The translations under genes were made by a program, and so were the position numbers. From an uncultured Alphaproteobacteria bacterium (lineage in GTDB: Bacteria > Pseudomonadota > Alphaproteobacteria > RF32 > CAG-239), in the NCBI GenBank assembly GCA_944390035.1, contig CALXOP010000081.1, forward strand, positions 1 to 39,221: a stretch of 39,221 bases of DNA, in the 5' to 3' direction. Of this stretch, positions 1 to 7,567 are shown piece after piece. Numbering within the stretch: the first letter of the stretch is position 1; the number at the start of each line of letters is the position of its first letter. The notes beneath the pieces are model-generated. The model saw nothing but the letters and a program-made list of their open reading frames with translations, had not been told where the DNA came from and made no database searches.

Positions 1-188
1 TCCACCATCTGCGTGGCAAAAATGGCATCGGCAACATTTATCCCGCCCGCGGCATTAACCGGATTCGACTGCGATTTCATCGTTTCTTTGAGCAAAATCG
101 AAAAGCTCTCATCACCGCTGGAGGATGATTTTGCCGTCTTGCGGGAGGCAACATCTTTGGTTTTGTTTATGTCATCAATTTTAATCAC
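1..188 (-). CDS. Partial gene, possibly flagellar assembly regulator FliX (N-terminus only)
   Basis: This is the first 62 codons of a minus-strand gene that runs off the left edge. I chose the GTG whose complement is at 186-188 because AAGGA lies 8 bases upstream. The N-terminus is polar and Ser/Lys-rich (SRKTAKSSSSGDESF), followed by an Ala-rich segment ending NVADAIFATQMV. This layout resembles alphaproteobacterial FliX, a class II flagellar assembly regulator, which has a disordered N-terminus followed by a conserved helix of the DALLALQ type. The similarity is short and judged by eye, so the name is tentative. It lies 18 bases downstream of the prepilin-like gene and could be cotranscribed with it. 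Confidence 0.4.
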   Translation of the reverse strand, partial: MIKIDDINKTKDVASRKTAKSSSSGDESFSILLKETMKSQSNPVNAAGGINVADAIFATQMV

Positions 189-206
189 AAGATAATCCTT
201 ATGTTG

Positions 207-782
207 TTAGCGAAAAGTCCAGGTAATGGTGTTATTATTGTATTCGGTCACCCCGTTTTCATCTTCTTTAGGGGGCAAAACGCAAGCTACTTCCGCGTCG
301 CTGATTGAAACAGGGAGCTCTTTGCCGCCGGCGGCCATAATCGGCCAGTTAAATTCATTTTCATTAATTTTAAGACGATATAAGTCGGAGCTTCCGCCAA
401 AATTCCAATTCATCACGGCAAGTTCAACACAAACATGGTGCGGCAGTTTGGAAAAAGTTATTTGATAAGTATCTTTGGCACCGCTAAAGGTAACTTCTGC
501 ATTGTATGCATGAATAACTTTTCCGTTATCCACCATGTCAGAGGGAATAACATTACTGTCAATCATGTCTTGCGTCTTGATAACCGAGTAGTCACCGTTT
601 GCCACATAGCGATTGCTGATATTTTTGCGCAAATCGGTAATTTGTTGTGTAATGCGGCTGATTTTATATTTATCGTGCATATTGTTGATGAATTTATTAA
701 TGCCCACACTGACGGCGGTCAAAATCGCCAACACGCCGATAACCTCAATCATGGTTCTTCCCAGTTCAGAACATTTTTTCAT
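207..782 (-). CDS. Type IV prepilin-like protein
   Basis: A 191-residue protein with a class of type IV prepilin N-terminus: a short charged leader (MKKCSELG), a predicted prepilin peptidase site after Gly, then RTMIEVIGVLAILTAVSVG. Glu sits at mature position +5 and a hydrophobic helix follows. The rest looks like a globular pilin head with one likely Cys pair (HHVCVELAV and EVACVLPP). Mature residue +1 is Arg, not the usual Phe or Met. The ATG at 782 is preferred over the in-frame TTG three bases upstream, because GGAGGG lies 7 bases before the ATG. No pilus assembly ATPase, prepilin peptidase or secretin gene is nearby. A second protein of the same kind lies at 15606-16223. Confidence 0.8.
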   Translation of the reverse strand: MKKCSELGRTMIEVIGVLAILTAVSVGINKFINNMHDKYKISRITQQITDLRKNISNRYVANGDYSVIKTQDMIDSNVIPSDMVDNGKVIHAYNAEVTFSGAKDTYQITFSKLPHHVCVELAVMNWNFGGSSDLYRLKINENEFNWPIMAAGGKELPVSISDAEVACVLPPKEDENGVTEYNNNTITWTFR

Positions 783-885
783 CAATTATCCCTCCACAGT
801 CCTCCACTATAACACTTTTTTTCCCTTGATACAATACACGACATAAGGTTAATTTATGGTTTGTAAGCAATAAAAATTATTTTAC

Positions 886-913
886 TTCACATTTTAGAAA
901 AATGTTATATAGT
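886..913 (+). promoter_or_regulatory. Candidate sigma70-type promoter for the beta-barrel gene
   Basis: A TTCACA -35-like element (886-891) and a TATAGT -10-like element (908-913) are separated by 16 bases. They sit about 60 bases upstream of the beta-barrel start codon. The call rests on motif reading only. Confidence 0.4.
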
Positions 914-972
914 AAGAAAACAATAAATCTGAGAAACATAGATATTACTAATAGCACAAAGGAAATAAGCAC

Positions 973-1536
973 ATGAAATATACAGTTTCTTCATTAATGA
1001 TTGCCGCTTCCGTAATTGCATTAGCTGCAAATGCCAATGCGGCAGAATATGAATTTGATCCATATATTGGCTTAAATTACAACTATACAGACGCCGATGC
1101 TGATCATCAAAGTCCGAAGTATAATTCATTGTCAGTAAATGTTGGTACAGATTATAATCAATATTTTGGTACAGAATTATTTTATCAATATTCAGATGAA
1201 GAAAAGAAAAATATAAACCTGATAGATAACAAAACGTCATTTCAAGCTTATGGATTGGATTTGATGGGTTACCTGCCATTAGGTTGTGATCAAGTATATT
1301 CTTTAATTGGAACAGCAGGTGTTGGTGAATATATTTTTGATAGAAAATTTAGCGGTATAAATTCTCCGAGCGATTATGATGATCATGGCATTGGTTATCG
1401 TTTTGGTGCCGGTTTGCAATATAAAATTGACGACAAATTCACAGTTCGTGGTTTAGTCCGTTATGTTAACCTGAATGGTATTGATGACTACAATGATATG
1501 TGGGAATACACCGCAGGTATCAAATATAATTTCTAA
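973..1536 (+). CDS. Outer-membrane beta-barrel (porin-like) protein
   Basis: A 187-residue protein with a clear Sec signal peptide (MKYTVSSLMIAASVIALAANANAA, cleavage probably after residue 23 or 24). The mature part has alternating polar and aromatic residues typical of eight-stranded OmpA/OmpW/Opa-like barrels, for example YIGLNYNYTD and YRFGAGLQYKI. It ends in a C-terminal Phe (GIKYNF), the usual recognition signal for the BAM complex. AGGAAA precedes the ATG by about 8 bases. It is probably monocistronic, with a candidate promoter upstream and a strong terminator downstream. Its specific role (structural, adhesion or small pore) cannot be read from the sequence. Confidence 0.82.
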   Translation: MKYTVSSLMIAASVIALAANANAAEYEFDPYIGLNYNYTDADADHQSPKYNSLSVNVGTDYNQYFGTELFYQYSDEEKKNINLIDNKTSFQAYGLDLMGYLPLGCDQVYSLIGTAGVGEYIFDRKFSGINSPSDYDDHGIGYRFGAGLQYKIDDKFTVRGLVRYVNLNGIDDYNDMWEYTAGIKYNF

Positions 1537-1557
1537 TCAAAAAAAAAGCACACCTTC

Positions 1558-1591
1558 AAAGGAGGAATTTTTTAATTCCTCCTTTTTTATT
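1558..1591 (+). terminator. Rho-independent terminator of the beta-barrel gene
   Basis: A perfect 12-bp stem (AAAGGAGGAATT paired with AATTCCTCCTTT) with a 4-base loop is followed by a T-run. It lies about 20 bases after the stop codon. Confidence 0.85.
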
Positions 1592-1657
1592 TGTGGACAG
1601 AAGTTCAAAGTTGCACTATAACTGACGATAAATAAAACTTTTTAACGGGGAGAAAAG

Positions 1658-2179
1658 ATGAACAAGTTTTTATATGTATTAAGTGCACTGTTGCTGATTT
1701 CCGCCTGCTCAGATGAGAAAAAAACGCAACAAGAAGAGCTATCCACCCTCTCAACGCAAGAGGCACTGGAAGAAGGTGAAGAAATTGTTGCTCGCCCGCA
1801 GTTTGATGTTGAGTTTGAAGACATTGTTTACCACTACGACATCAATAATTTGCCTCAAGGGTGTGACAAGGGCAGTGATATGGTTTGTGCCATAGATTTG
1901 CAGGTCAAATGCACCATTAATCCAAAATTAGCCGAATGTGACGCCAAAAAATTGCCGCGCTTTACATTTATGGAAGATGAGAGCCTGCAACGTCCGACCC
2001 AATCCAGCTTTCAAATTGTAAAACTCAAACCGATAGATGCCACCACGGTTGAGGTCTATACCAAGAGCGAATGCAATGGGGTCTGGTTTGGTTTGTGCAA
2101 AGGCAACATTGTTTATGTTTTGAGCAACGCCAAGGGTTCTTGGGTTGTTAAAGACTTATATGCTTTGCAATCAATCTAA
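1658..2179 (+). CDS. Putative lipoprotein of unknown function
   Basis: A 173-residue protein with a lipoprotein signal (MNKFLYVLSALLLISAC): the lipobox is LISAC and the lipidated residue is Cys17. A Glu/Gln/Ser-rich linker follows up to about residue 45, then a small domain with several Cys (QGCDKGSDMVCAIDLQVKC, ECDAKK, SECNGVWFGLCKG), suggesting disulfides in the periplasm. GGGGAG precedes the ATG by 6 bases. I do not recognise the family. The gene stands alone and converges on murA. Confidence 0.75.
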   Translation: MNKFLYVLSALLLISACSDEKKTQQEELSTLSTQEALEEGEEIVARPQFDVEFEDIVYHYDINNLPQGCDKGSDMVCAIDLQVKCTINPKLAECDAKKLPRFTFMEDESLQRPTQSSFQIVKLKPIDATTVEVYTKSECNGVWFGLCKGNIVYVLSNAKGSWVVKDLYALQSI

Positions 2180-2184
2180 TAAAA

Positions 2185-2210
2185 AAAAGCCCTTTTCAAA
2201 GGGCTTTTTT
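2185..2210. terminator. Bidirectional terminator between the lipoprotein gene and murA
   Basis: The hairpin AAAGCCCTTT / AAAGGGCTTT is perfect and has A-runs on the left and T-runs on the right. It can therefore end transcription of the converging lipoprotein (+) and murA (-) transcripts. Confidence 0.88.
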
Positions 2211-2216
2211 CTTAGG

Positions 2217-3509
2217 TTAATCAGCTTCTTTAATGCGTTCGATATTTGCACCGACGCCTTGGAGTTTTTCTTCCAATTTTTCATAGCCGCGGTCAAGGTG
2301 ATAAACGCGGTTGACAATGGTTTCTCCCTCAGCCACCAAGCCGGCCAAAACCAATGCAAACGAGGCTCGTAAATCGGTTGCCATCACAGGTGCACCGGAG
2401 AGTTTCTTAACCCCGCGGACGATGGCAGATGCATGCCCGTGAACATTAATATTTGCGCCCATACGCATAAGTTCCGGCACATGCATAAAGCGGTTTTCCC
2501 AAATATTTTCCGTAACCAAAGACGCCCCTTCGGAAACACACATCAACGCCATAAATTGTGCTTGCAAATCAGTCGGAAACCCGGGGTAATAATCGGTCAT
2601 AATATCTTGTCCGACGAGGGTTTTGTTCGTAGCATCCACAATAAGTGAATTTTCTTTTTCTTCAACATCAACCCCCATGGCTTTTAATACTTCTATCGGT
2701 GTCCGCAAAGTTGAGGCTTGCGCGTTGATGAGCTCGATTCTACCTTTTGTAATTGCTGCTGCCACGCCGTACGAGCCGGCCTCGATTCTATCGGCAATCA
2801 CTTTGTGCCGAGCACCATGTAGGGCATCCACCCCTTGAATAACGAGGCGTGAGGAATCTTTGCCCTCAATTTTTGCGCCCATATCGGTCAATAAGTCAAT
2901 CAAATCACCGATTTCGGGCTCTTTTGCGGCATTTTCAATAATTGTTTCCCCTTCGGCTAAGGTTGCCGCCATAAGGATATTGCAAGTTGCTCCCACCGAA
3001 GCCGTGTGAAAAGTAATGTGAGCACCTTTGAGCTTACCGTCAATATCTGCATGAACATAGCCGTTTTTGATTTCGATTTTGGCCCCCATCTGCTCTAACG
3101 AGGAGAGGTGAATATCCATAGGCCTTGCCCCGATTGCACATCCCCCCGGCAAAGAGAGCTCCACATGACCTTCTCTGGCCAACACCGGTCCCAAAACATA
3201 GTAAGAGGCGCGCATTTTACGAACATAATCGTATGGTGCAATTAGGTTTGAGAATTTTTGCGTCCGATAAGAATAGGTTTTTGTGGGGTGACCATCAACA
3301 AAATCATCAAAGCTGTCAATAGCCGTTCCCATTTGCTCCAACAAAGCGTTCATTGACCGAATATCGGATAAAATCGGCATATTGGTTAAGGTTACGGTTT
3401 CATCGGTTAATAAACTGGCACAAATAAGGGGCAGAGCGGCATTTTTAGCCCCGCTGATATAAATTTTTCCCTCTAACCTGTTTCCGCCGATAATTTTGAT
3501 TTTATCCAT
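2217..3509 (-). CDS. murA: UDP-N-acetylglucosamine 1-carboxyvinyltransferase
   Basis: A full-length 430-residue MurA, which transfers enolpyruvate from PEP to UDP-GlcNAc in the first committed step of peptidoglycan synthesis in the cytoplasm. The family's Lys-Asn pair is at residues 22-23 (SGAKNAALPL). The loop LPGGCAIGARP carries Cys124, equivalent to the catalytic and fosfomycin-targeted Cys115 of E. coli, so the enzyme should be fosfomycin-sensitive as far as this residue decides. RPMDIHLSSLEQMGA follows, as in the family. TGGAG lies upstream of the ATG. A small basic protein gene ends 15 bases upstream, so the two are probably one transcript. Confidence 0.97.
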   Translation of the reverse strand: MDKIKIIGGNRLEGKIYISGAKNAALPLICASLLTDETVTLTNMPILSDIRSMNALLEQMGTAIDSFDDFVDGHPTKTYSYRTQKFSNLIAPYDYVRKMRASYYVLGPVLAREGHVELSLPGGCAIGARPMDIHLSSLEQMGAKIEIKNGYVHADIDGKLKGAHITFHTASVGATCNILMAATLAEGETIIENAAKEPEIGDLIDLLTDMGAKIEGKDSSRLVIQGVDALHGARHKVIADRIEAGSYGVAAAITKGRIELINAQASTLRTPIEVLKAMGVDVEEKENSLIVDATNKTLVGQDIMTDYYPGFPTDLQAQFMALMCVSEGASLVTENIWENRFMHVPELMRMGANINVHGHASAIVRGVKKLSGAPVMATDLRASFALVLAGLVAEGETIVNRVYHLDRGYEKLEEKLQGVGANIERIKEAD

Positions 3510-3524
3510 ATTCCGTCTCCAACG

Positions 3525-3680
3525 TTAGTCTTCTTTTGAATTAGTTTTTAATTTTTCACGTTCAGCTTGTTGTTTTTTGCGCTTTTCCAAATTTTTGCGC
3601 AATGCTTTGGCCTCACGCTCAAATCTTTCTTTGCTGCGGGGGCCGTGTGCGGTATTTTTTTTCTCTTTAGCATCAGACAT
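3525..3680 (-). CDS. Small basic conserved-type protein upstream of murA
   Basis: A protein of about 51 residues, highly charged and Lys/Arg/Glu-rich, with a single predicted helix (SKERFEREAKALRKNLEKRK). The ATG at 3680 is chosen because GGAG lies 7 bases upstream; another ATG directly upstream at 3683 would be only 4 bases from it. Small proteins ending in an R-x-NL-x-KRK-like helix are, to my recollection, common in Alphaproteobacteria near murA, but I know of no assigned function. Nucleic-acid binding is possible from the charge alone. Its tight spacing to murA argues for cotranscription. Confidence 0.6.
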   Translation of the reverse strand: MSDAKEKKNTAHGPRSKERFEREAKALRKNLEKRKKQQAEREKLKTNSKED

Positions 3681-3810
3681 CATTTTTCTCCGAATAAATA
3701 TGAGCAAATATTAGCACGAATAGGTTAAAAAACCGTGAGTTTATAAAATTGCTGTAAAAATACCAAAACTATGGTATGATAAAAATAAGCAATCAGAAAG
3801 ATAAGAAAAC

Positions 3811-5088
3811 ATGTTGGAAGATAAATTAGAAGTTAAAGATAAAGCATTACAGGCTCTTCTCCAAAACAGCATTACAAAGCTGAAATCCACGCCTTATGGT
3901 CAAAAACTTTTTGAAAACGCAATCACACCCACGACTTCTGCGCAAAGTGACTTTAACTTATCAAAAATTTATATCGGATATGCCGGAATGGGCATAGGAG
4001 GAAATTGCTATCGAGAAATAATTGATAAAACCGCAACACGAGACGTTGTCTATATTAGTGATGAAGAGATAAAAGCCACAATTGTTAAAACGCTAAAACA
4101 AAGCCAAGATGAAGAAATTGTTTCACTGTTAAATTCAGCTCAAAAGCAAGAAATTACGGAGCCGACCAGTAGGTTTCAAGAATTTTTGGAGAATTATTAT
4201 CAACAAGCCGGAACACAACCTAATCAAGCCACGCTTGAACATTGGGCAGATTTAAAATTATTTGCTCAAATCAATAAAATAAAACCTCTGGAGCAACTCA
4301 TTCAAAAAGAACCAATAAAAAATATGCTTTCAGATTCTTTGACTCATTTAGTAGCGCACGAAGTTTCTCATGGCGGACAATACAATAACGGTTGCCAGGC
4401 TATTACGAAGCAAAGTTTTTCAATGCCGGCATTAATGAAAGAAGGCGTTTTAAGTAGTGAGGAAATTTCACGCCTTTCTGCACCAAAGAAATCGCCGTCG
4501 AAACCGATGAGTTTGGAGGATATAAAAGCCGAAAGAGCAACGGAAAATGCGTTGGAAGCAGGGGCAATGTCAGCAGCTCTTGTTGCTTTTTTTCTGACAT
4601 CACCATCACAAGAAGCTCAAAAAACAACCTTGGACTACTATCAACTGCGAACAAGAAAAGATATCAGTGCAATTGTAAATAAGTATGATATTGCCAATAT
4701 GAGCGAACAAACCCAAGATAAACAATATACCGTACAAGCTCGTAATATACAACAAGCCATGGCAAGAGAAATCTTTGCAGAAGTTGTGAAAGGAATGGAT
4801 GAAATACAGCAAACAAAATTGCAAGAAAGCCATCCTGGGGAAGATTGTTCCTATGATTATTGCTCTGGCGAAGCTTTGATATCGGTTCAATCTTCTTATC
4901 GTCCGGAGCTATATGGACCCAAGCAAGATTTTGATGTAATGGTAGATTCCATAATGATAAGTAATAAATTGCGAGCATCACAATTAAGAATGAGTGCAAA
5001 ATATCACCAGCAAGGTAATAATTCTACCACAAAACAAAATAATGCAATAATACAACAATATATCCGCAACAAAAAACAGAACGCCTAA
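3811..5088 (+). CDS. Unknown protein with an HExxH zinc-protease-like motif
   Basis: A 425-residue protein that I cannot assign to a family. At residues 179-188 it reads HLVAHEVSHG, so His183, Glu184 and His187 form an HExxH motif in a plausible helix, as in zinc metallopeptidases. A helix about 55 residues later (KAERATENALEAGAMSAAL, residues 239-257) offers Glu241, Glu245 or Glu249 as a possible third ligand, as in gluzincins. A hydrophobic patch (AALVAFFLTS) follows. There is no signal peptide, so it is cytosolic or exported by another route. The ribosome-binding site is weak (AGAAAG). It lies in an AT-rich accessory region. Peptidase activity is an inference from one motif. Confidence 0.6.
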   Translation: MLEDKLEVKDKALQALLQNSITKLKSTPYGQKLFENAITPTTSAQSDFNLSKIYIGYAGMGIGGNCYREIIDKTATRDVVYISDEEIKATIVKTLKQSQDEEIVSLLNSAQKQEITEPTSRFQEFLENYYQQAGTQPNQATLEHWADLKLFAQINKIKPLEQLIQKEPIKNMLSDSLTHLVAHEVSHGGQYNNGCQAITKQSFSMPALMKEGVLSSEEISRLSAPKKSPSKPMSLEDIKAERATENALEAGAMSAALVAFFLTSPSQEAQKTTLDYYQLRTRKDISAIVNKYDIANMSEQTQDKQYTVQARNIQQAMAREIFAEVVKGMDEIQQTKLQESHPGEDCSYDYCSGEALISVQSSYRPELYGPKQDFDVMVDSIMISNKLRASQLRMSAKYHQQGNNSTTKQNNAIIQQYIRNKKQNA

Positions 5089-5132
5089 AGTTTAGTCAAA
5101 TGAATAAATAAAAAATAGTTGAAAGCATCCCA

Positions 5133-5902
5133 ATGGAACAGTTTATTCAAAATTCAAAACAGCAAACTCTTTGCCTAAAGGTGGATAGCCCCCTTGGCGC
5201 AACGAAGTCAAAATATGCCTTTGTTTGCCACGGGATAACCGGCTATAAGGAACAAGGAGTAATTCTGCAAATTGTTAAATCGTTACAAAATCAAGGCTAT
5301 ACGGTTATCAGTTTTGATTGTCGCAATTCTCGTGGTAAAAGTCATAATGACATGCGTTGTGCTACTTTGAGCGATTTTTGTGAGGAGTTGGCAGATGTCA
5401 TAGCTTGGGCAAAAATCTTCCCGATTTTAAGCCACCGTTTTTGTTGGCCGGGCACTCTTTGGGAGGTTCGGCAGTTCTTAATTATGCACTTCAAAACCCT
5501 AATCTTATCGAAGGTTTGATTTTGGTTTCTTCCATATTTAGCGGCAAAGAATTACTTGATAATACACAAAAATTTGCCCCCGAATTTTATCAAACACTTT
5601 TAAGCACAGGGCTGACCCGCTCCCAAGAAAACCGCCAATGTTTTTTGGATGGAACCTATCTGCAAGAGCTACAAAAATATGACTTCTACACGTTAATCCC
5701 GTCTTTTCAAAAGCCGATTCTTCTAATTACGGGAGATAAAGATACGTCTTCTTTGCCAAAGAATAATCAAAAATTTTATGAGCACATCACCGCCCAAAAA
5801 ATACTCTGCATTTTGTCAGATTGCACCCATATTTATGACCAACCGCATAATTTAGAAGATTTAGACTGCAAAATATCGGATTTTGTTGCTAATTTAGCAT
5901 AA
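5133..5902 (+). pseudogene. Alpha/beta hydrolase interrupted by a -1 frameshift
   Basis: Two overlapping frames make one alpha/beta hydrolase of about 256 residues. The first (from 5133) encodes the N-terminal strand and oxyanion segment (FVCHGITGYKE) and the region VISFDCRNSRGKS. It stays open to 5519 but becomes nonsense after AWAK. The other frame carries the rest: nucleophile elbow GHSLGG, acid segment LLITGDKDTS and a late His (CTHIYD). The switch lies at a run of five A (5411-5415). One more A, or a -1 slip of the Lys codon, gives AWAKNLPDFKPP without a break. It resembles serine aminopeptidase/esterase-like hydrolases. A sequencing error, a real mutation or slippage are all possible. 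Confidence 0.8.
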
Positions 5903-5911
5903 GCTCAATAA

Positions 5912-5945
5912 AAAAGAACCTCTCCGAAGAGAGGCTCTTTTTTTA
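5912..5945. terminator. Terminator between converging hydrolase and EF-Tu-like genes
   Basis: The stem AGAACCTCTC / GAGAGGCTCT has one mismatch and a CGAA loop. It has an A-run on the left and eight T on the right, so it can act in both directions. Confidence 0.8.
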
Positions 5946-5948
5946 CTT

Positions 5949-6461
5949 TCATATTGTCACAATCTTTGCGCAGATTGTTTTATCTTCGAACTTCAATTCA
6001 ACTTTCTGCCCATTGTACAGATAAAATAAATATAAAAGCTCGATTTGAACTTGAGAGTTTTGCTCTTTTATACATGCCGAACATGAAAAATTGAATTCAT
6101 CAGGAAAGATAACCGTTATCCATTTATTTGCTAAATTTCCTAATTCTGTTTCTTTCTCAAATTCCAAAAAGCATTTCCTTTTCAACATAGTTAGGTCATT
6201 TGATAAGATATAAGCACTGGCATCGAGGGGCTTAAGTTGAATGTTAATTAAATACCCGGCTTTTGCTTCGTCAACTAGTATGTGGTTAACAGACATTCCT
6301 CTGACGACGCAATCATTAACATTTCCTCCTAAGTCCTTTGTCATGAACTTTAGCTTATCACCGACTTTAATTTGTCCCAACACAATTTTACCTTCAAAGA
6401 AGGCATTTGTTCCAAACATGCGATTGTTTTTCAGTTTGATTATAGCTAATACTTTTTCCAT
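5949..6461 (-). CDS. EF-Tu domain 2/3-like protein lacking a GTPase domain
   Basis: A 170-residue protein. Residues 20-95 read like domain 2 (a beta-barrel) of translational GTPases: FEGKIVLGQIKVGDKLKF, a basic loop, then VNHILVDEAKAGYLINIQL, which matches the EF-Tu pattern of V-G-D followed by L-D-E-x-x-A-G-x-x-I. The remaining 75 residues are beta-rich and sit where EF-Tu domain 3 would be. No P-loop, DxxG or NKxD motif exists in any frame upstream, and the gene starts directly at MEKVLAIIKLKN. GTP hydrolysis is therefore excluded. Possible roles are tRNA, ribosome or protein binding, or decoying an EF-Tu partner. It is flanked by accessory genes. Confidence 0.65.
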   Translation of the reverse strand: MEKVLAIIKLKNNRMFGTNAFFEGKIVLGQIKVGDKLKFMTKDLGGNVNDCVVRGMSVNHILVDEAKAGYLINIQLKPLDASAYILSNDLTMLKRKCFLEFEKETELGNLANKWITVIFPDEFNFSCSACIKEQNSQVQIELLYLFYLYNGQKVELKFEDKTICAKIVTI

Positions 6462-6604
6462 AATAAATAATTTAATAGTAAAACACTTAAGAAAAACATT
6501 TACTCTAGATAATTTCTTTCGTCAAGTTGATTTATCTGAGTCATAAAAAATTAAATAATTGCGATTACATTAAATACAAATTAAAGACAACAAACGAGGA
6601 AAAG

Positions 6605-6907
6605 ATGAAGAATTATATTACAATTTTAGGCTTGGTTGCCATTTTGAGTGGTTGTGCAGAATTTAATAAATACATCACAGTTAGCAGCACAGCTACGCCA
6701 CAAGAAAAATTCAGAGCTTGTGCTTTAAGTGAAGCGCAAAGCAAATTGCAAAACGGCACATTATTTACCAAAACCATGACCGCCACCAAAGATGAGATTG
6801 TCAACACCTGCATCAAAAAAATGGCACTAGAAGCAGCCGGTATTGATTCTGAAGCCCAAAGCATCGCCTCTAACATTATTAATAATTTACAAGCCTTAAA
6901 TAAATAA
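6605..6907 (+). CDS. Small lipoprotein of unknown function
   Basis: A 100-residue protein with a lipoprotein signal (MKNYITILGLVAILSGC, lipobox LSGC, Cys17). The mature part is mainly helical with two further Cys (RACALSEAQ and VNTCIKKMA) that could pair. The in-frame ATG at 6605 is chosen over one 78 bases upstream because GAGGAAAAG directly precedes it and the signal peptide then begins correctly. The family is not recognised. An unusual 26-bp palindrome lies 41 bases after its stop. Confidence 0.75.
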   Translation: MKNYITILGLVAILSGCAEFNKYITVSSTATPQEKFRACALSEAQSKLQNGTLFTKTMTATKDEIVNTCIKKMALEAAGIDSEAQSIASNIINNLQALNK

Positions 6908-6948
6908 GTCGTATTAAGGCAAAAGTTTGAAGGTTGACTTTTATCAGG

Positions 6949-6974
6949 TTTTATTTATCTTAAGATAAATAAAA
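6949..6974. repeat. Perfect 26-bp AT-rich palindrome
   Basis: The sequence from 6949 to 6974 is its own reverse complement, centred on CTTAAG with arms TTTTATTTATCTT and AAGATAAATAAAA. It lies 33 bases before the ATG at 7008. It could be a dimeric regulator's operator or a loopless cruciform. There is no T-run typical of a terminator beyond the palindrome itself. Confidence 0.7.
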
Positions 6975-7007
6975 TCAATAATTGTGTAACTTAAAATTAT
7001 TTTAGAG

Positions 7008-7523
7008 ATGAAAAATTACGCATTACTAAAGTTTGACCAAAGCGATAGCTTTTGGCATAGAGTTTCTCATAAGAGTGATTATTACAAATTTCCGGTAGCC
7101 TACGAAGATGGCTTTGTGAGTTATTGTAAAAATGTGGCAAAAGATCATGGCGCACCTTGGGGATTTATTTGTAAGGGCTATATTATATCCCTTCATCCTA
7201 CGCCGGAGATGTTTCCTTTTGATGCAAAAACCTATTGTGAGGAACGCTTGTTTGCCGGTCGTTCGGTTTGTATTCCTCCCCGTGCGGTGATGAAAAAAGT
7301 TTTTAATCATATTTTGGTTATTAACGACATGATAAAAGAACTGGGAGGAGAACCTTTTGCCAACGATTGGTATATGGCTCAAAATGACAAATTTGGAGAT
7401 TTGGCCGGTCGTCCGAATAAGGACATAATTTTGGGGGTTCATCCACAAATTTCTGATAACGGAGCTTGTATGTACATTGATAATAATACGCAAGCCTCCT
7501 TTTATCCGGCGGTCAAAATCTAG
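7008..7523 (+). CDS. Unknown 171-residue protein
   Basis: No signal peptide or membrane segment is visible. The protein is rich in aromatic residues and Cys/His (SFWHRVSHKSDYYKFP, SYCKNVAKDHGAPWGFICK, KTYCEERL, RSVCIPPRAV), which could form metal sites or an enzyme core. I do not recognise the family. The ribosome-binding site is weak (TTAGAG close to the ATG), and a perfect palindrome lies just upstream where an operator could sit. A strong bidirectional terminator follows. The coding frame is convincing from its length and consistent codon use, but the function is unknown. Confidence 0.6.
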   Translation: MKNYALLKFDQSDSFWHRVSHKSDYYKFPVAYEDGFVSYCKNVAKDHGAPWGFICKGYIISLHPTPEMFPFDAKTYCEERLFAGRSVCIPPRAVMKKVFNHILVINDMIKELGGEPFANDWYMAQNDKFGDLAGRPNKDIILGVHPQISDNGACMYIDNNTQASFYPAVKI

Positions 7524-7531
7524 CAAAATGC

Positions 7532-7567
7532 AAAAATAGTGTGAAATTTAGTGTTCACACTATTTTT
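7532..7567. terminator. Bidirectional terminator between converging genes
   Basis: A perfect 14-bp stem (AAAAATAGTGTGAA / TTCACACTATTTTT) with an 8-base loop. The right arm overlaps the stop codon of the minus-strand nucleotidyltransferase gene at 7560-7562. Confidence 0.85.

Noticed and set aside
435-812. Plus-strand 125-codon frame over the first prepilin gene
   Set aside because: It is antisense to a gene with a clear prepilin leader and strong ribosome-binding site.
905-1279. Minus-strand 124-codon frame over the beta-barrel gene
   Set aside because: It is antisense to a gene with signal peptide, barrel strands and terminator, and has no ribosome-binding site.
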